Shown: positions 35,501-46,529 of the stretch, one piece after another
How the letters are laid out: every line of letters begins with the position of its first letter
How positions within the stretch are numbered: the first letter of the stretch is position 1
Source: Aristolochia californica
Taxonomy: Eukaryota > Streptophyta > Magnoliopsida > Piperales > Aristolochiaceae
Assembly: GCA_029961685.1 (NCBI GenBank)
Contig: JARWKL010000015.1
Coordinates: 24,211,220-24,275,219 of the forward strand
DNA: 64,000 bases
Direction of reading: 5' to 3'
Position numbers and translations under genes: made by a program
The notes under the pieces: model-generated
What the model saw: only the letters and a program-made list of their open reading frames with translations
Database searches by the model: none
Told to the model about the DNA's origin: nothing

Positions 35501-37635
35501 ATAACTAAGGTAAACAACTTTACTTCAATGTACGTATACAAAGTAAGAGAAGAAATGCAACTCTTCTATTCTGTGTCTAATAACTGCACTTATGAGTCTA
35601 AGGGGAGCGCAACTCACAGTGAGATTAAATCCTGTAGGTTCCCAAGCTCCTTTGGTATCGATCCTGACAAGGCGTTGATACCCAAACTCCTAATAAAGAA
35701 AATAATTTACGAATTCAGTAAGATTAGAATATCTTTGCAAAGAAACTAATTATACCATTTACAAGTTGATACAAAGCATATTTATCTAAAGACTGTTGGG
35801 TGCATCAATTTTCCTCTTATAAGATCCTATAATAGCCTTCCTCAAACTGCAAAATCTTCAACAACTTACAAGTACTGCATGCGAGTTAAATTTCCAAGAC
35901 TGGGTGGCAGGGGACCACTCAAGAAATTTTGACCCAAATTCCTGAAAACAACAGAGAGAAATCAATCACCCACTTCAGAAGATACTCCATATTAGCCTTG
36001 AATTGCTAAAGAACAATGGGGTTTTCAGTTTCTTGAACTCCCCAACGTTTTCTCTCACTGATCATCATCGAGTTCAAAAACTACTTGAGTACGGAAAACA
36101 TTCATACAGATTGGTGAGCCGAGTCAAATTTCCAATCTCATTCGGAATAACCCCTCTTGCGTCCAGCGCATAAACCTTGCTGAAGAGAGCTCGATAGCGT
36201 CAGAAACGACTGAGATAGTAAAATGAAGCGCGGGTGGCAGCATGGAGAGAGGATGCTGAAGAAAAGACTTACAGCGCTGTTACGCGACAAATGGTTCCGT
36301 TGATGAATGAACAATCGCATTTGACAGCTGGGTTGATGTTCTTATCATCAACGGTGGAAGAATCAGTGGCCGTTCCGCTGCAAATCTCCCCGCTGGTGTT
36401 CCACGTCTCCGAAGCAGCTGAAACTCTCCATTGTTGAAATATGGAGTTGATAATACTCGCTGCGCACGGTAGCATTAAAGCCGTTAGTTTTAACTGATCC
36501 CTCCCGCCTTCCCGCCTTCCCGCCTTCCCGGACGTTCCAACCCGGTCCGTTTCGAAAACCCGAGCTGATACAGACCAGAACTCTATTTTTTTCCGGTTCT
36601 GGCCCGGTTTTCTAAGGCACATCTCAAAGATAGAAGCATGACCATTCACACATGAATGAATGAATGACATTAATTTTATCTCATACTAAGATAGAATAAA
36701 AAGAAAATTCAAACTTTTTTTCGTAGTATTCAATGTATGGCTCCTAAGATAGATCAAGGTTTGTCTCATTTGATGACTTATAAACGAGATAGGACCCATT
36801 CCCAAACGACCTAAAGAGACTAATTTTGATGCATGTAAATTATAATATTTAATTCAAAATTTTTATTAAATAAAAACCTTTTCTTCAATTATGTAAGTAA
36901 TTTAGATAATATAATTTATTAAAATAATTTTAAAAACTAATTATCTAAATGATGGGATCAAGACTGTGACCAATTGTCATGCTTTGTCAACTAGTGACAC
37001 TTGTGAGCATGCTTGTAAGCATATCTAGAAGACTTATCCTTTTAGTCTACAAGTCCTATGACAAGTCCTATCATGTTTTGCCATATTCAATTTGGGTGAA
37101 CCACCTTAAAATCTGATTGGTATTATCCTAACAAAATCACCATTTGTTCTTTCTAAATTGGCTGTTTACTGAAAATGAAACACGTAAAGTTTCTTCTCTT
37201 CTGAACTGGGAAGAGAGAAAGCTGAATTAAATGTTATCTCCTTCATGGGAGGGAAGAAGATCCATTTCAGAATCGTCTCTCTGCAGTCTGCACTTCTGTC
37301 TAAATCGATAACAGATGATTGACGAAGAACCCAGAAAAGTAACAGCAATTTGCAAGAGAAATGAGAAGATCTGACTGACCCATCACGAATTATTTTAAAA
37401 AACCATCTGGGTCTCTCTTCTTTTCTTACAGAAGAGGAGGAGAAGATATATCGGAGAGATATATGAAGCAGAAACCTGGTTTTGGTTTCTTGACTGTACT
37501 TTTACTCTGTGATCGGAAGGTTATCTGGGTCTTACCTTCTGAGGGGTCTGTGGTCGGCTGAGCTTGTGATCTTCCAACATGGTAGAGGAGGCAGAAGAAT
37601 AGGGCGAGCAGAGCGGATTCTGAGAGGAACTTCAT
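29575..37635 (-). CDS. LRR-malectin receptor-like serine/threonine kinase, copy A, 23 exons
   Basis: Cell-surface receptor kinase of the LRR-VIII-2 type (Arabidopsis At1g56120-At1g56145 group, which includes the cello-oligomer receptor CORK1/IGP1). Exons in transcription order: 37635-37536, 36459-36273, 36179-36108, 35941-35870, 35689-35618, 35302-35231, 34915-34844, 34743-34672, 34284-34213, 34129-34055, 33965-33894, 33750-33679, 33341-33276, 33061-33017, 32730-32669, 32200-31824, 31683-31485, 31403-31248, 31155-31037, 30945-30735, 30621-30390, 30207-30057, 29970-29575. All are GT-AG and in frame; 1007 aa. Signal peptide about 1-25 ([20 protein letters not shown]); LRRs about 96-358, mostly one per 72-nt exon; malectin domain about 395-586; transmembrane helix about 605-627; kinase with GEGGFG 669-674, Lys690, HRD 784-786 and DFG 804-806. 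All catalytic motifs are present, so this is a likely active RD kinase. The tail ends GEGR, as in relatives. Ligand unknown. Confidence 0.95.
32395..32530 (+). repeat. Possible SINE in receptor-kinase intron 15 (copy A)
   Basis: 'GGATTGGCCCATTGTCTATG' followed about 20 bases on by 'CTTGGGTTCAAATCTC' resembles the A and B boxes of a tRNA-derived SINE. The same sequence is in the matching intron of copy B (about 54,930-55,030), so it predates the duplication. A short T/A-rich tail follows. No target duplication was found. Confidence 0.35.
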
Positions 37636-38300
37636 TCGTTTCGGTCTTTCAGAAGTTGGGGTGGAGTTTTGCTTGGAATTTGAGGACAGCAGCCAAAGCC
37701 ATGGGAGCTGATATCATATTTAAAACATTACAGTGAAAAACAATACAAATATGAACAAAATTCTACGAGGAGAAAGCGACGGAGCTGAGATTGATGACTT
37801 TTCTTTGGTCGAAATCAATCAAATAGATTTTTAAATTTTAAAAAATTTAAAAAAAAGTGTCAAATTTTCATTATTTCATTTTCCTCTAGTGTTACAAATG
37901 ATCTCAAACAAATTGACCAAATCTTAATTAGCATTTCAAGTTTTCTTCCAAAGAAAAAGTCTCAACAAAATACTTTTAGACAAATGTTGATGAATGATCC
38001 ACATCAATATGTGGAATTGTCAACCCATTTTCTAAAGCAAGGAAAGTCCTAGTGCCCTTAAAGTAGTGGGTGGGTTCAATTACTAAGGCAAGATATTCTA
38101 GTTTATTAGTGGCATGGTAATGACTAATGAGAGGTCTGTTCAACCCATTTTCCAAAGCAAAGAAAGTCCAAATGCCCTTAAAATAAGTAGTCCCCTTGCT
38201 AAAGACAAGATATTTTAAGTTGTTGGTGGTATAGTAACGAGAGTTCAGACCCTCATATGGTGTGTGAACTATGTAAGCATTTAAATCAGTACAGTTTTGA
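37636..38300 (-). promoter_or_regulatory. Upstream region of receptor kinase copy A, with a two-unit tandem repeat
   Basis: This is the region 5' of the ATG at 37635. A ~120-bp direct repeat begins 'caacccattttctaaagcaa' at about 38,021 and again at about 38,141. Both units carry 'aaagtcc', 'tgcccttaaa' and 'caagatatt'. The equivalent repeat lies at 60,957-61,178 upstream of copy B. Similarity between the copies ends near 38,290. Confidence 0.6.
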
Positions 38301-38637
38301 CAAAATACACCTTAGGATAATGCCCCAAAATGAAAAATATGATGTAAACAAGAGAATGTATAACTAAAATAAATAAAAATAATTATTTTATTAATAACAG
38401 AAGATGGATTTTTTACGTAGTATTAATTAAAAATATATTTTTACAAAATTAAAAAATATTAGTTTAATTAATTATAAAAATAGGATAATTTAACCAAAAT
38501 AATTTATCAAATGCTTTCTTTAACAATATTTTAATTACCAGACTTAAATTTCTAACTTAATATAGTAATAAAATTCATGAATATAATAAATAAATAAATA
38601 AATTATTTTATTAATAACCTAGGATAGATTATTAATA

Positions 38638-38684
<47 letters not shown>

Positions 38685-39143
38685 TTAAAAAACATGTTTT
38701 AAAATGAACCGAGTTACTTGTAATAGTTCACAATTTACAGCATAAAAACAAACGTTTATGCCTTGGAATATAACAACGAGTTTGTGACTTTAATATTATA
38801 ATCATCAACTTACTAGTTTAATACATATGAACGACAAAATATATGTTCAAAAGCAATAAGATACAACCATCAATGATTATTCCATATGCTGAGTCGCTAT
38901 GGCATCTCGAAATTGTGCGCCTCTTGTGGATTCTAATGCACACTGCCTCTGAATGTCTGTTGATTGGTTGTCTTCATCCACAAGACCATCGCTATCTTTA
39001 TCATCATTTATACCTGCTAAATCAAAACTCATCACCTCCTCTACCAAGCTCATCACACGAATCATCATCTTCCGATTCAAACATATCATTGTAATCTTCT
39101 CTACATATATAATTATGTAATATGCAATAAGCTATTACAATTT
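38301..39143. other. AT-rich start of the copy-A-only segment, with an AT dinucleotide run
   Basis: No gene. A (TA)n run occupies about 38,641-38,677. This segment has no counterpart in the second duplication unit, where 61,240 continues almost directly into the block matching 43,677. A minus-strand frame at 38,877-39,089 may be the decayed C-terminus of the adjacent transposase or unrelated. Confidence 0.5.
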
Positions 39144-40273
39144 TTATCTGGATTTTATAAGAAAACGGAGGAGCGCGCCTTTCATCATTTGAAATCGAGA
39201 TTTTAAAGCACCAAAAGTTTGTTCAATAGTATTCATCAAAGATGAATGCCTTCGGTTGAATAACTTTTTATCATTTCTAAGAAGGTTGTCTCCAAATTCT
39301 TGTAGATGATAACGGATTCCTCGATATGGAGCCAAAAATCCTAGTAGATTTGCATAACCAGCATTGACTAGATAATATTTACATATAGTAGAAAATATAT
39401 TCCACCTAAAATAATTAAAGATAATAATAGAGAAAAAGATATTGAATAAAAAAATATTATTTACCTTCAGGTACAAAGAGTCTATCTTCGCGAGTCAATG
39501 TGTTCTTGTGTACACAGGAATCAGCTGATGATCCCTCCCATCCAACAATTACATAAGTGAATTGTATGTCAAATGTACATGTTACCATCACATTTTGTGA
39601 GAGATAACCCTTTCATTCCAGAACCTTTGTTATTCTTCAAGTGGGATGTTAGCTTTGATATTAGTTCCATCAATAGCCCCAATACAATCCTAATTATACC
39701 ATTTCAATTAATACAAATTAATTTTGTATATTCATCTAAAATTGTTCATTAGAGGGTAAGTGATGTTACCTTAAAATACGAATAAAATATTGGATTGTTT
39801 AAAACCTTCGAGTGAGTGCGTTCTGAAGGCCGTTTGATGTAATCAGATTGAAGTCTAATAATAGAATTCAACACCTTATTAAAATACCTACTTATGGTCC
39901 AATTTGATCTATCAAACATCTCTGCTGTGACAGTATACGATTGTTGTTGACCAACAGTTAGGAGAAAATATGCAAGTTGTTTTTCCACTAAGATGGTCTT
40001 TGTGGCTAATACAAATCTTCTACTATTAAGTATATCTACCAATTTGTGAAACACAACTTGATTCATCATGTAAACTTTTCGAAATTTAACAGGTGATTTC
40101 TTTAATGACTTTTGCAAATAAAGCAGACCACCAATCCCACAAGTACATGGTACACGTCTATTGCAATGGCTGAGATAATATATTCCCATGGTGAAAAAAA
40201 TACATGTAAATGCTAACATAGTTGCAATTTTTTCTTTGTCTATCGTAATATCCCTAGAAACCTGCAAATACAA
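39144..40273 (-). pseudogene. Degenerate PIF/Harbinger transposase (DDE_Tnp_4 type)
   Basis: Minus-strand pieces in order: an N-terminal part (VFHKLVDIL ... LAYFLLTVGQQQSYTVTAEMF, 40,150-39,790); a segment reading CIGAIDGTNIKANIP (about 39,690), which holds the first catalytic Asp, followed by an in-frame stop; FTYVIVGWEGSSADS (about 39,550) with the second Asp; and a C-terminal part (YLVNAGYANLLGFLAPYRG ... FNRRHSSLMNTIEQTFGALK, about 39,400-39,190) with the last acidic residue region. The stop and frame breaks make it inactive. Related nuclease genes in plants include HARBI1-like domesticated copies, but this one is broken. Confidence 0.85.
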
Positions 40274-40279
40274 TCACCA

Positions 40280-40600
40280 TAAGTACAATAACAACTACGA
40301 AAATAATTTATGTTTCTTCCTAAAAGTTATAAACACAAACATACCCCTTTCTTCAATAATAACTTATTTTCAATCATACCTCAATACAACCATATCCAAT
40401 CACACATCCATTTTCATCCATATTCCCACATTCTTACCTTTAATCACACACCTTACCTTGAATCACAACCATACACAACTATATCCACTCAATTGTCCAA
40501 GTCCATACTCATCCACAATATTCATCCACACAATAAGAACCTAACAATCATGAAAACCCAAATCTTAATCATAATGACATTCATAATCTATCAATGATAA
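40280..40600. repeat. C/A-rich low-complexity stretch
   Basis: An almost G-free plus strand (repeated 'caca', 'caatcaca', 'tccatattc' words) produces two overlapping His/Ile/Asn-rich open frames. I read these as composition artefacts, possibly internal to the Harbinger element. Confidence 0.55.
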
Positions 40601-40799
40601 GTCTTACAATGTCATAATTAAAAAAAACATCATTAAAATACAAAACACTCATCCCAAAGTAGATAGTGTACTTAAAACTCATTACTATATTTCACCATAA
40701 CAATATTTAAGCCATTGGAGCCGCTCTTCCACTATCAGCTTCGTAAACATGTCCCTCTTAATTTGCGTATCCAAACAATTCAGAAGCGCGAAACTTCAA

Positions 40800-42030
40800 C
40801 TATATTAGTAGGTCCGGAATTTCCACGAGGGCTTCAAACCAATTATTTTCGACATTACCATCTTTAGGTTTGACAACATCACTCAATACCGTGGCGATTT
40901 TCTTCATTGCATCAAAGAATATGCAAGTGTCATCAGTGGACATTTCGGTTATCTTTCTACGACGAGTTGAAGTTGGCGAGTTACCACTTCGAGACTGATC
41001 AGGTGTCAACTCATTCTCGCTAAGGAATGGTGATGGAGTATCCTTACCTAAATCAACATCCTCGAGCATGTCCAAGGGTGAATGTTATAACCCACGTTGG
41101 ACATCATTGCACATGTCTATGCTAATTTGACTTACTGTCCCCATGGCTATTGAGTTTCCCACTACCAAAACCAATTTGTCGTAAATCGGGCACCCTTCAT
41201 GTCTATATTTCTCAACATCTTTATGCTCCTACAAGAAAAAAAAAACATCTTTTAGACCTCCTGGAATAGAGTTCTAGTAATGCGAAAAATACAAAATGTT
41301 TTGCAGTTCAGCATGATTTACTGACCTTGATGTAATCTTGCTATACAGAATAACATGCAGTAAATATTGGAAAATGGGCCCAAACCCACACGACCAAGGA
41401 AAGCCCACATATCCAAGTGCGTTGAAAGACGAGCCCAAACCCATAAGACCACGAAAGACCCACACATCCAAAATATGTGGAAGATGGGCCCAAACCCACA
41501 TATCAAGGAGAAGGCCCACATGCCCATACAATGATGACATGATGGTAAATAAAGAGTAATCTTATAGATATGGCACTGATATAATTAATTTAAGTTTCAG
41601 GGGTTTTATTGTAATAATGTAGTTTGATTAATCTATAAATTGATCTTCAGGGGAAGGGTTAGGATCATCAAGTCCATAACCTCTTCTTCCTCTTGTTTCC
41701 TCTCAATGAGTCCTTCTATCTTTTTCTTCGTGACCTAAATCATGGAGTCTTGAAAATCAACAGTAACTCGTTGTGTGGTTGCATCCCAGCCGAACCCACT
41801 AGTATTGAGACAACTCATTACTATTTGGTAAATTTTCTTCCATGATCTTGTTCAATTCTTGAGTTGCTCAACAGTTTTTTTATTAACTACGTCTTCATTG
41901 AAGTTATTGACATAATCCATATACACCCCATGCTTCCAAACCCCATTGGGCAACTTGTTCCCCATATTGACCTGCTCAACCAAGAGATCGAGCATTTTGC
42001 TATCATCCTCAAAGGTCCAAATATCATATG
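40800..42030 (-). pseudogene. Remnant of Harbinger ORF1-type Myb/SANT-like protein
   Basis: On the minus strand, about 42,030-41,865 reads WTFEDDSKMLDLLVEQVNMG ... NGVWKHGVYMDYVNNFN and ends at a stop. This resembles the Myb/SANT-like DNA-binding domain that accompanies PIF/Harbinger transposases. A further open stretch at 41,075-40,800 (SRSGNSPTSTRRRKITEM ...) fits the acidic/basic C-terminal half of such proteins. The two parts are separated by a minisatellite-bearing segment and lie upstream of the transposase in the same orientation. Clearly broken. Confidence 0.6.
41370..41530. repeat. Minisatellite, three ~58-bp units
   Basis: 'gggcccaaacccacacgacc', 'gagcccaaacccataagacc' and 'gggcccaaacccacatatca' start near 41,376, 41,432 and 41,488. 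Each is followed by 'aaggaaagcccacatatcc'-type sequence. The frames with Trp/Gly/Phe-rich text across it (41,274-41,540 on minus) are by-products. Confidence 0.75.
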
Positions 42031-42475
42031 ATCGAACAGTTTGCTGTTTTCTTCTAACTATTTATAATCTAAATTTGAGATGGTCCTCATAGAAAAAACT
42101 TTATCAGACAACCTTTACCAGTCATAATAACTAGGGACACATGGAAATACAAATAACCACTTAAAAAAAAACATGTGGTGAACATTTATAAGCCATCCGA
42201 ATCTCCTCACCACCTCGCAAAATCATTTCATATCACTTCAAAATTATTCAACAACATTCTATAACATTTACAAATTAATCAAATTAATTCTATTGCAGAT
42301 GACTAGAACAATGTAAAAACACACTCACCAAGTCCAAATTCATCGAACACCCCTGGTAGAGCCCAATATGACTTCGCAATCACTACGAACTGTACCTCGT
42401 CAGTGATGGGGGTCGAGTTTCATTGGCTAATAGATACCCATGTAAGTGACTTAGCCTAGTTTGAACTGGACTCAA
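42031..42475. other. Spacer inside the copy-A-only segment
   Basis: No gene is recognised. It probably belongs to the Harbinger-type element or its flank. The plus strand is rich in short 'aaatcatt' words and shows no domain on either strand. Confidence 0.4.
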
Positions 42476-42479
42476 CCCA

Positions 42480-42840
42480 CCCATTAGCCCCATAAACCCT
42501 AAACCCACCCTCCATTAGCTCCCTAAACCTAACTTTTATTAACCCTAAACCCTAACTCCATTAGCCCCTAAACTCTTAACCCAAACCCTAATTCCAAAAC
42601 CTAAACCCTAAACTTTTTACACTAAACCCCCTAAAAGCCCCAAACCCTAAACCCTATAACCCCTAAACCCTAACTTCTATTAACCCTACAATGACCGCGC
42701 TTTTTTTTTTTAAAAAAAAAACCTCTAAACCCTAAATACCCTTAACCATGCTCAAAATACCCTAAACCCAAAATTTACCCTATAAAGACAAAATTGAACC
42801 TTAAATACCATAAATCCTAACCCTATATCCTAAATTTATG
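42480..42840. repeat. Degenerate interstitial telomere-like repeats
   Basis: Many copies of CCCTAAA or near matches (aaccctaaaccctaa, ctaaaccctaac) are scattered with spacer bases between about 42,490 and 42,840. The plant telomere unit is TTTAGGG, which reads CCCTAAA on this strand. The array is imperfect and interrupted by a poly-T/poly-A palindrome at about 42,700, so it is an old interstitial array or telomere-like promoter/satellite sequence, not a chromosome end. Confidence 0.75.
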
Positions 42841-42959
42841 CAAAAACTAAACAATAAATACAAATACCGCACACAGAAAATAAGATTAAATCAAACACAA
42901 TAGTAAATTAATAAAAAAAAATTAGGGTTTAGGGTTACTTTCTAAAATTTGGAAAACCA

Positions 42960-43400
42960 AAACCCAATGGGGAAATCAAGGGAATTCGAAGTAGAATTGA
43001 AGAAATTGACGATGAAATGGGGAAATCGAAGGAAATCGAAATGGGTTGAATCGAAGGAAATCGAAATCGAAATCGAAATGGGTTGAATTGAAGGAAATCA
43101 GGAGGATTTTAAGGGGAAAAGAGAAAAGAAAGAGGGAGAAGGGAGAGGGAGGCCGAGAAGGAAAAGAGAGAGGGAGACAAGAGAGGGAGAAGGGAGAGGG
43201 AGGCCGAGAGAGACATGGAGAGGAGATGCGAAGATGATGTAGGGAGAAGAGATGAGAAGATGATAAGAAGGAAGAAGAGATACGAAGACGACAAAGGGAC
43301 TGTGAAGACGAGAGGAAGAAAAGATCGGGAGAAAAAAAATTGAGGGAGGAAGGGTGAGAGAAGAGAGCACGAGAGAGAAAAAAAAGTCGGAGGAGGAAAT
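42960..43400. repeat. Purine-rich low-complexity tract
   Basis: 'gaaatcgaaatcgaaatcga' repeats (about 43,030-43,090) pass into a GA-rich tract with two copies of 'gagaagggagagggaggccg' (about 43,136 and 43,187). The long Ser/Leu/Pro-rich minus-strand frames are composition artefacts. Confidence 0.7.
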
Positions 43401-43676
43401 ATGTGTCCCGAACGATGGCTTCAAGTGGGTGATTCACAATTTTGGGCTTAATCCTAATTCCACGATTTTAGCCTGAGACGATTACCTACGTTTTTCAGAT
43501 TACGCTAGTGCTGGTGCACCACTAACAGCTTCATTGAATGAACTACGTAATACGGGTGAACTTCATTACAACTTCAATGTTGAGCTACTAATATTTCTTC
43601 TATGTAGCATGTCCTCTTCTTCAATCACTTATGCTCTCTAGAATGCCACTTAACCTTCAAATTTATTGAATCCACT

Positions 43677-45588
43677 GCGGCTTTATCTTTAGCCCTATAT
43701 ATTCGCATATTTAACTTCATTATATTACATTATCTATGAAACATGTGGAAACACCGACATGTTTCATAGATTATAATTTAATTTGTATAAATGAAAAATA
43801 ATGCTTACAACTAATTATTGATATAAGCTCACCACTCTAAGAAAATTACTTTGAGACATCTATTTGTTCTTACAACACCGTTACAATGCCCATGACAAAT
43901 AACTACAAATTAATTATTTAAGGAAATTCTTCTCTTGGATACCCACCAAATCAATTCTCTTGAAATTTAGGACTATTTGTGCCATTGCACTAATAATAAA
44001 AATGACAATAAATCATTTTTCTTCAACCAAGTTTTGCATTGTAAACTTCTTATTGAAAAATAATTTTCTGCCTCATTTTTTCAGTTTATTTTTCTTATTG
44101 GTTCCTATTGGAATAATTGGCAACGAATTTTTTATGCTCTAACTTTTTTTGGACAAGATTAATTGGGTAAAATTTTTTTGTTCATCCCCTAAAACTATAA
44201 CAAATGTCAAAATATTAGTCACATAGAATTGTCTTTGTCTAAGTTTTTCTCATTGATTTTCTATTTGGCACAAACACACCCTTAATGCACTTTAATTTTC
44301 TCTAAATCTATAAAACCATATATAGTTTTTTTTTTTTTTTTGCATTGCTCCAAGGTTTTTGAGTTGTTTGGTAGAAAAACATGTCTTTCTAGTTAATCTC
44401 TAACATAAAACTAGTCTAATTTATTTACATAGTGATCCAATCCCCAATTTTTTTATATTACTCTTAATTCAATGGTAGGCATGGGCATCACCTAAGGGGC
44501 ATCCAAATTGGACTGCCAAAAAAGCAAAATGTAATGGTGTTACATAATGTATGTTATGCAGGTTGTAACACTAGATTTAACTTTAGGGTGTAATGGTACA
44601 TAGCCCTCCAAATATAAGTTGTTTTAGATGTTGCACATTATACTATACATAACACTGATATGTCCACCTTGTGTCAATTATTATTACTACCTAAAATTTT
44701 GATATTAGTAACTATGAGTAATAACAACTATAGTAACATAAGAAACAAACTATCCAGTCATGATGAAGTTAAACCACATATGCTAGTATAACCTTGCAAA
44801 GAAGGGAATGGGGGCACTATACAACACCATTGGAACTTCAAACTTGACTATCTTTGAAATGATACCCACTTATTTTTGGGAGAATGAGATCCATTCACCT
44901 AGATGAGCCATGTGTGTTATTTTAAAGATAAAATTTTTTTTTTCATTTTTAGCATATCTCAATCCCTTTTCTTCTCTCTATATTGTGGTTTTTAACATAT
45001 ATTTTTTCTCTCTCTCCATTAAATTAACACAACCAAAATCTTTTTTGAAAAAAAAATATATCAACTAGAATCGAAGAAACACAACAAAGTAAAGGTATGA
45101 AAAAGAAATGGTCCCCTAGTCCCCCACCTTGTGGTATAATTCCTTCTAGTTGTTATTGACATGATGTCATGGTCACAAACCAATCCACATCTGACATCCA
45201 ACCATCTAAATAAATGTAAAACAGTCCCCACAAAATGTGGTAGCCCCTGTTAAATGCCTCCTAACTTACCTTTTTCAGTATTTAATAGGAAAACATTTTG
45301 GATAGTCTCATTTTTTTTTCCAACTCTCCACAATCTTCTAATCCTATTTGAGCTATTTTAGCTTTTTATCTTTTTCTGAAAATTTTTGTCCATCTGTCTT
45401 TACTTGTGATTCCCTTATTTGACAATATATAATCACCTAACATTTCCACAAATTATGTGAGGATCCAATAACATGATCGACTCTTGGAAAAATTCCCCTA
45501 GAATTAACTTTATAAGTAAAATAACCACTTTGTAGTGAAATAAAGGCTACTCTAACTCTAGGAAGGCCTCTAGTGGATCGGAAGTACC
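43677..45588. repeat. Non-coding duplicated block, copy A
   Basis: Starts with 'ctttatctttagccctatat' and follows the same order of sequence as 61,413-63,775 in direct orientation, interrupted there only by the candidate solo LTR. No gene is visible in either copy. After 'ggatcggaagtacct' (45,588) the two copies diverge, here into a copia fragment. Confidence 0.8.
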
Positions 45589-46480
45589 TATCATCCGGTA
45601 ATCCTGCCTAATTTGCATAGGCAAATCCTTTAATATTGATGTGTTTATGGTTTTTGTATAATAGTCCTTGTGAGGACTCTTTTTTAAATACCTCAGAATT
45701 CTTTCCAAGGCCTGCCAATGCAGTATTCGAAGGTGATGCATGAATTGATTAACAATACTTACTGGAAAGGTCGGGTTACAGTGAGATAGATTAGTTTCCC
45801 AATGAGCCTTTGAACCTATCTTTACCTCATCTCCTTCTTCCATGTGTATTTGGTATTTAGGTCCATTGTTGAATCAAGAGATTTACATCCCATCATATTT
45901 GTTTCCTCCAATAGGTCTAGCACATATTTTATTAGTTTGGAATGTCTTGCTTAGTTCCTTCTTTGTTTTTCTACTCCACTTTTATCACTACTAGTCAAGA
46001 TAATGTTATCCACATAGAGAACCATAAATATTGTGCCAGAGCTAATGCGTGTGACAAATACAAAGTGGTCAATTTTACACTTGGAATTTTAGCCCAAGAA
46101 TTACCTTGTCGAACTTGCCAAACTATGCCCAAGGAGATTGTTTTAAACAATAGATGGATTGCTAAAGTTTGCATACTTTCTCTCCCTCAACCACAAAACC
46201 AGGTAGTTGGATCATGTAAAATTCTTCTTGGAGGTCACCATTTAGAAAAACATTTTTGTTGTCAAGATGATAAAGTTCCCTTGAAAATTTGCAGTAAGTG
46301 ACATAAGAGCACTTATTGAGTTTATTCTAGCAATGAGAAAGAAGGTCTCTTCATAGTCAATCCCAAAGGGTTGAGTAAACCCCTTGGCAACTAGTCGAGC
46401 TTTAAGACGAGCAACATTGTCATCCACTTTATGCTTCATAGTGAAGACCACTTGCATCCAACGAGTTTTTTTGGATGGGA
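45589..46480 (-). mobile_element. Ty1/copia reverse-transcriptase fragment, minus strand
   Basis: On the minus strand: VFTMKHKVDDNVARLKARLV followed by AKGFTQPFGIDYEETF (about 46,455-46,330), then a polymerase region where the usual YVDD reads YVDN (about 46,020), and LHWQALERILRYLKKSP (about 45,730-45,680). Stops and frameshifts interrupt it. It lies head to head with the plus-strand copia fragment that follows and does not continue beyond 45,588. Confidence 0.8.
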
Positions 46481-46529
46481 ATATTATGAGAGCTCAAGTG
46501 TAATTGGAATGCATGGATGCCATTTCTTC

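Noticed and set aside
40188..40597. Overlapping plus-strand His/Ile/Asn-rich frames
   Set aside because: The strand is nearly free of G, so two frames stay open by composition. No domain is seen.
42976..43437. 153-aa Ser/Pro/Leu/Phe-rich minus-strand frame
   Set aside because: Arises from the GA-rich tract. Three overlapping frames are open at once, which is typical of low complexity, not coding sequence.
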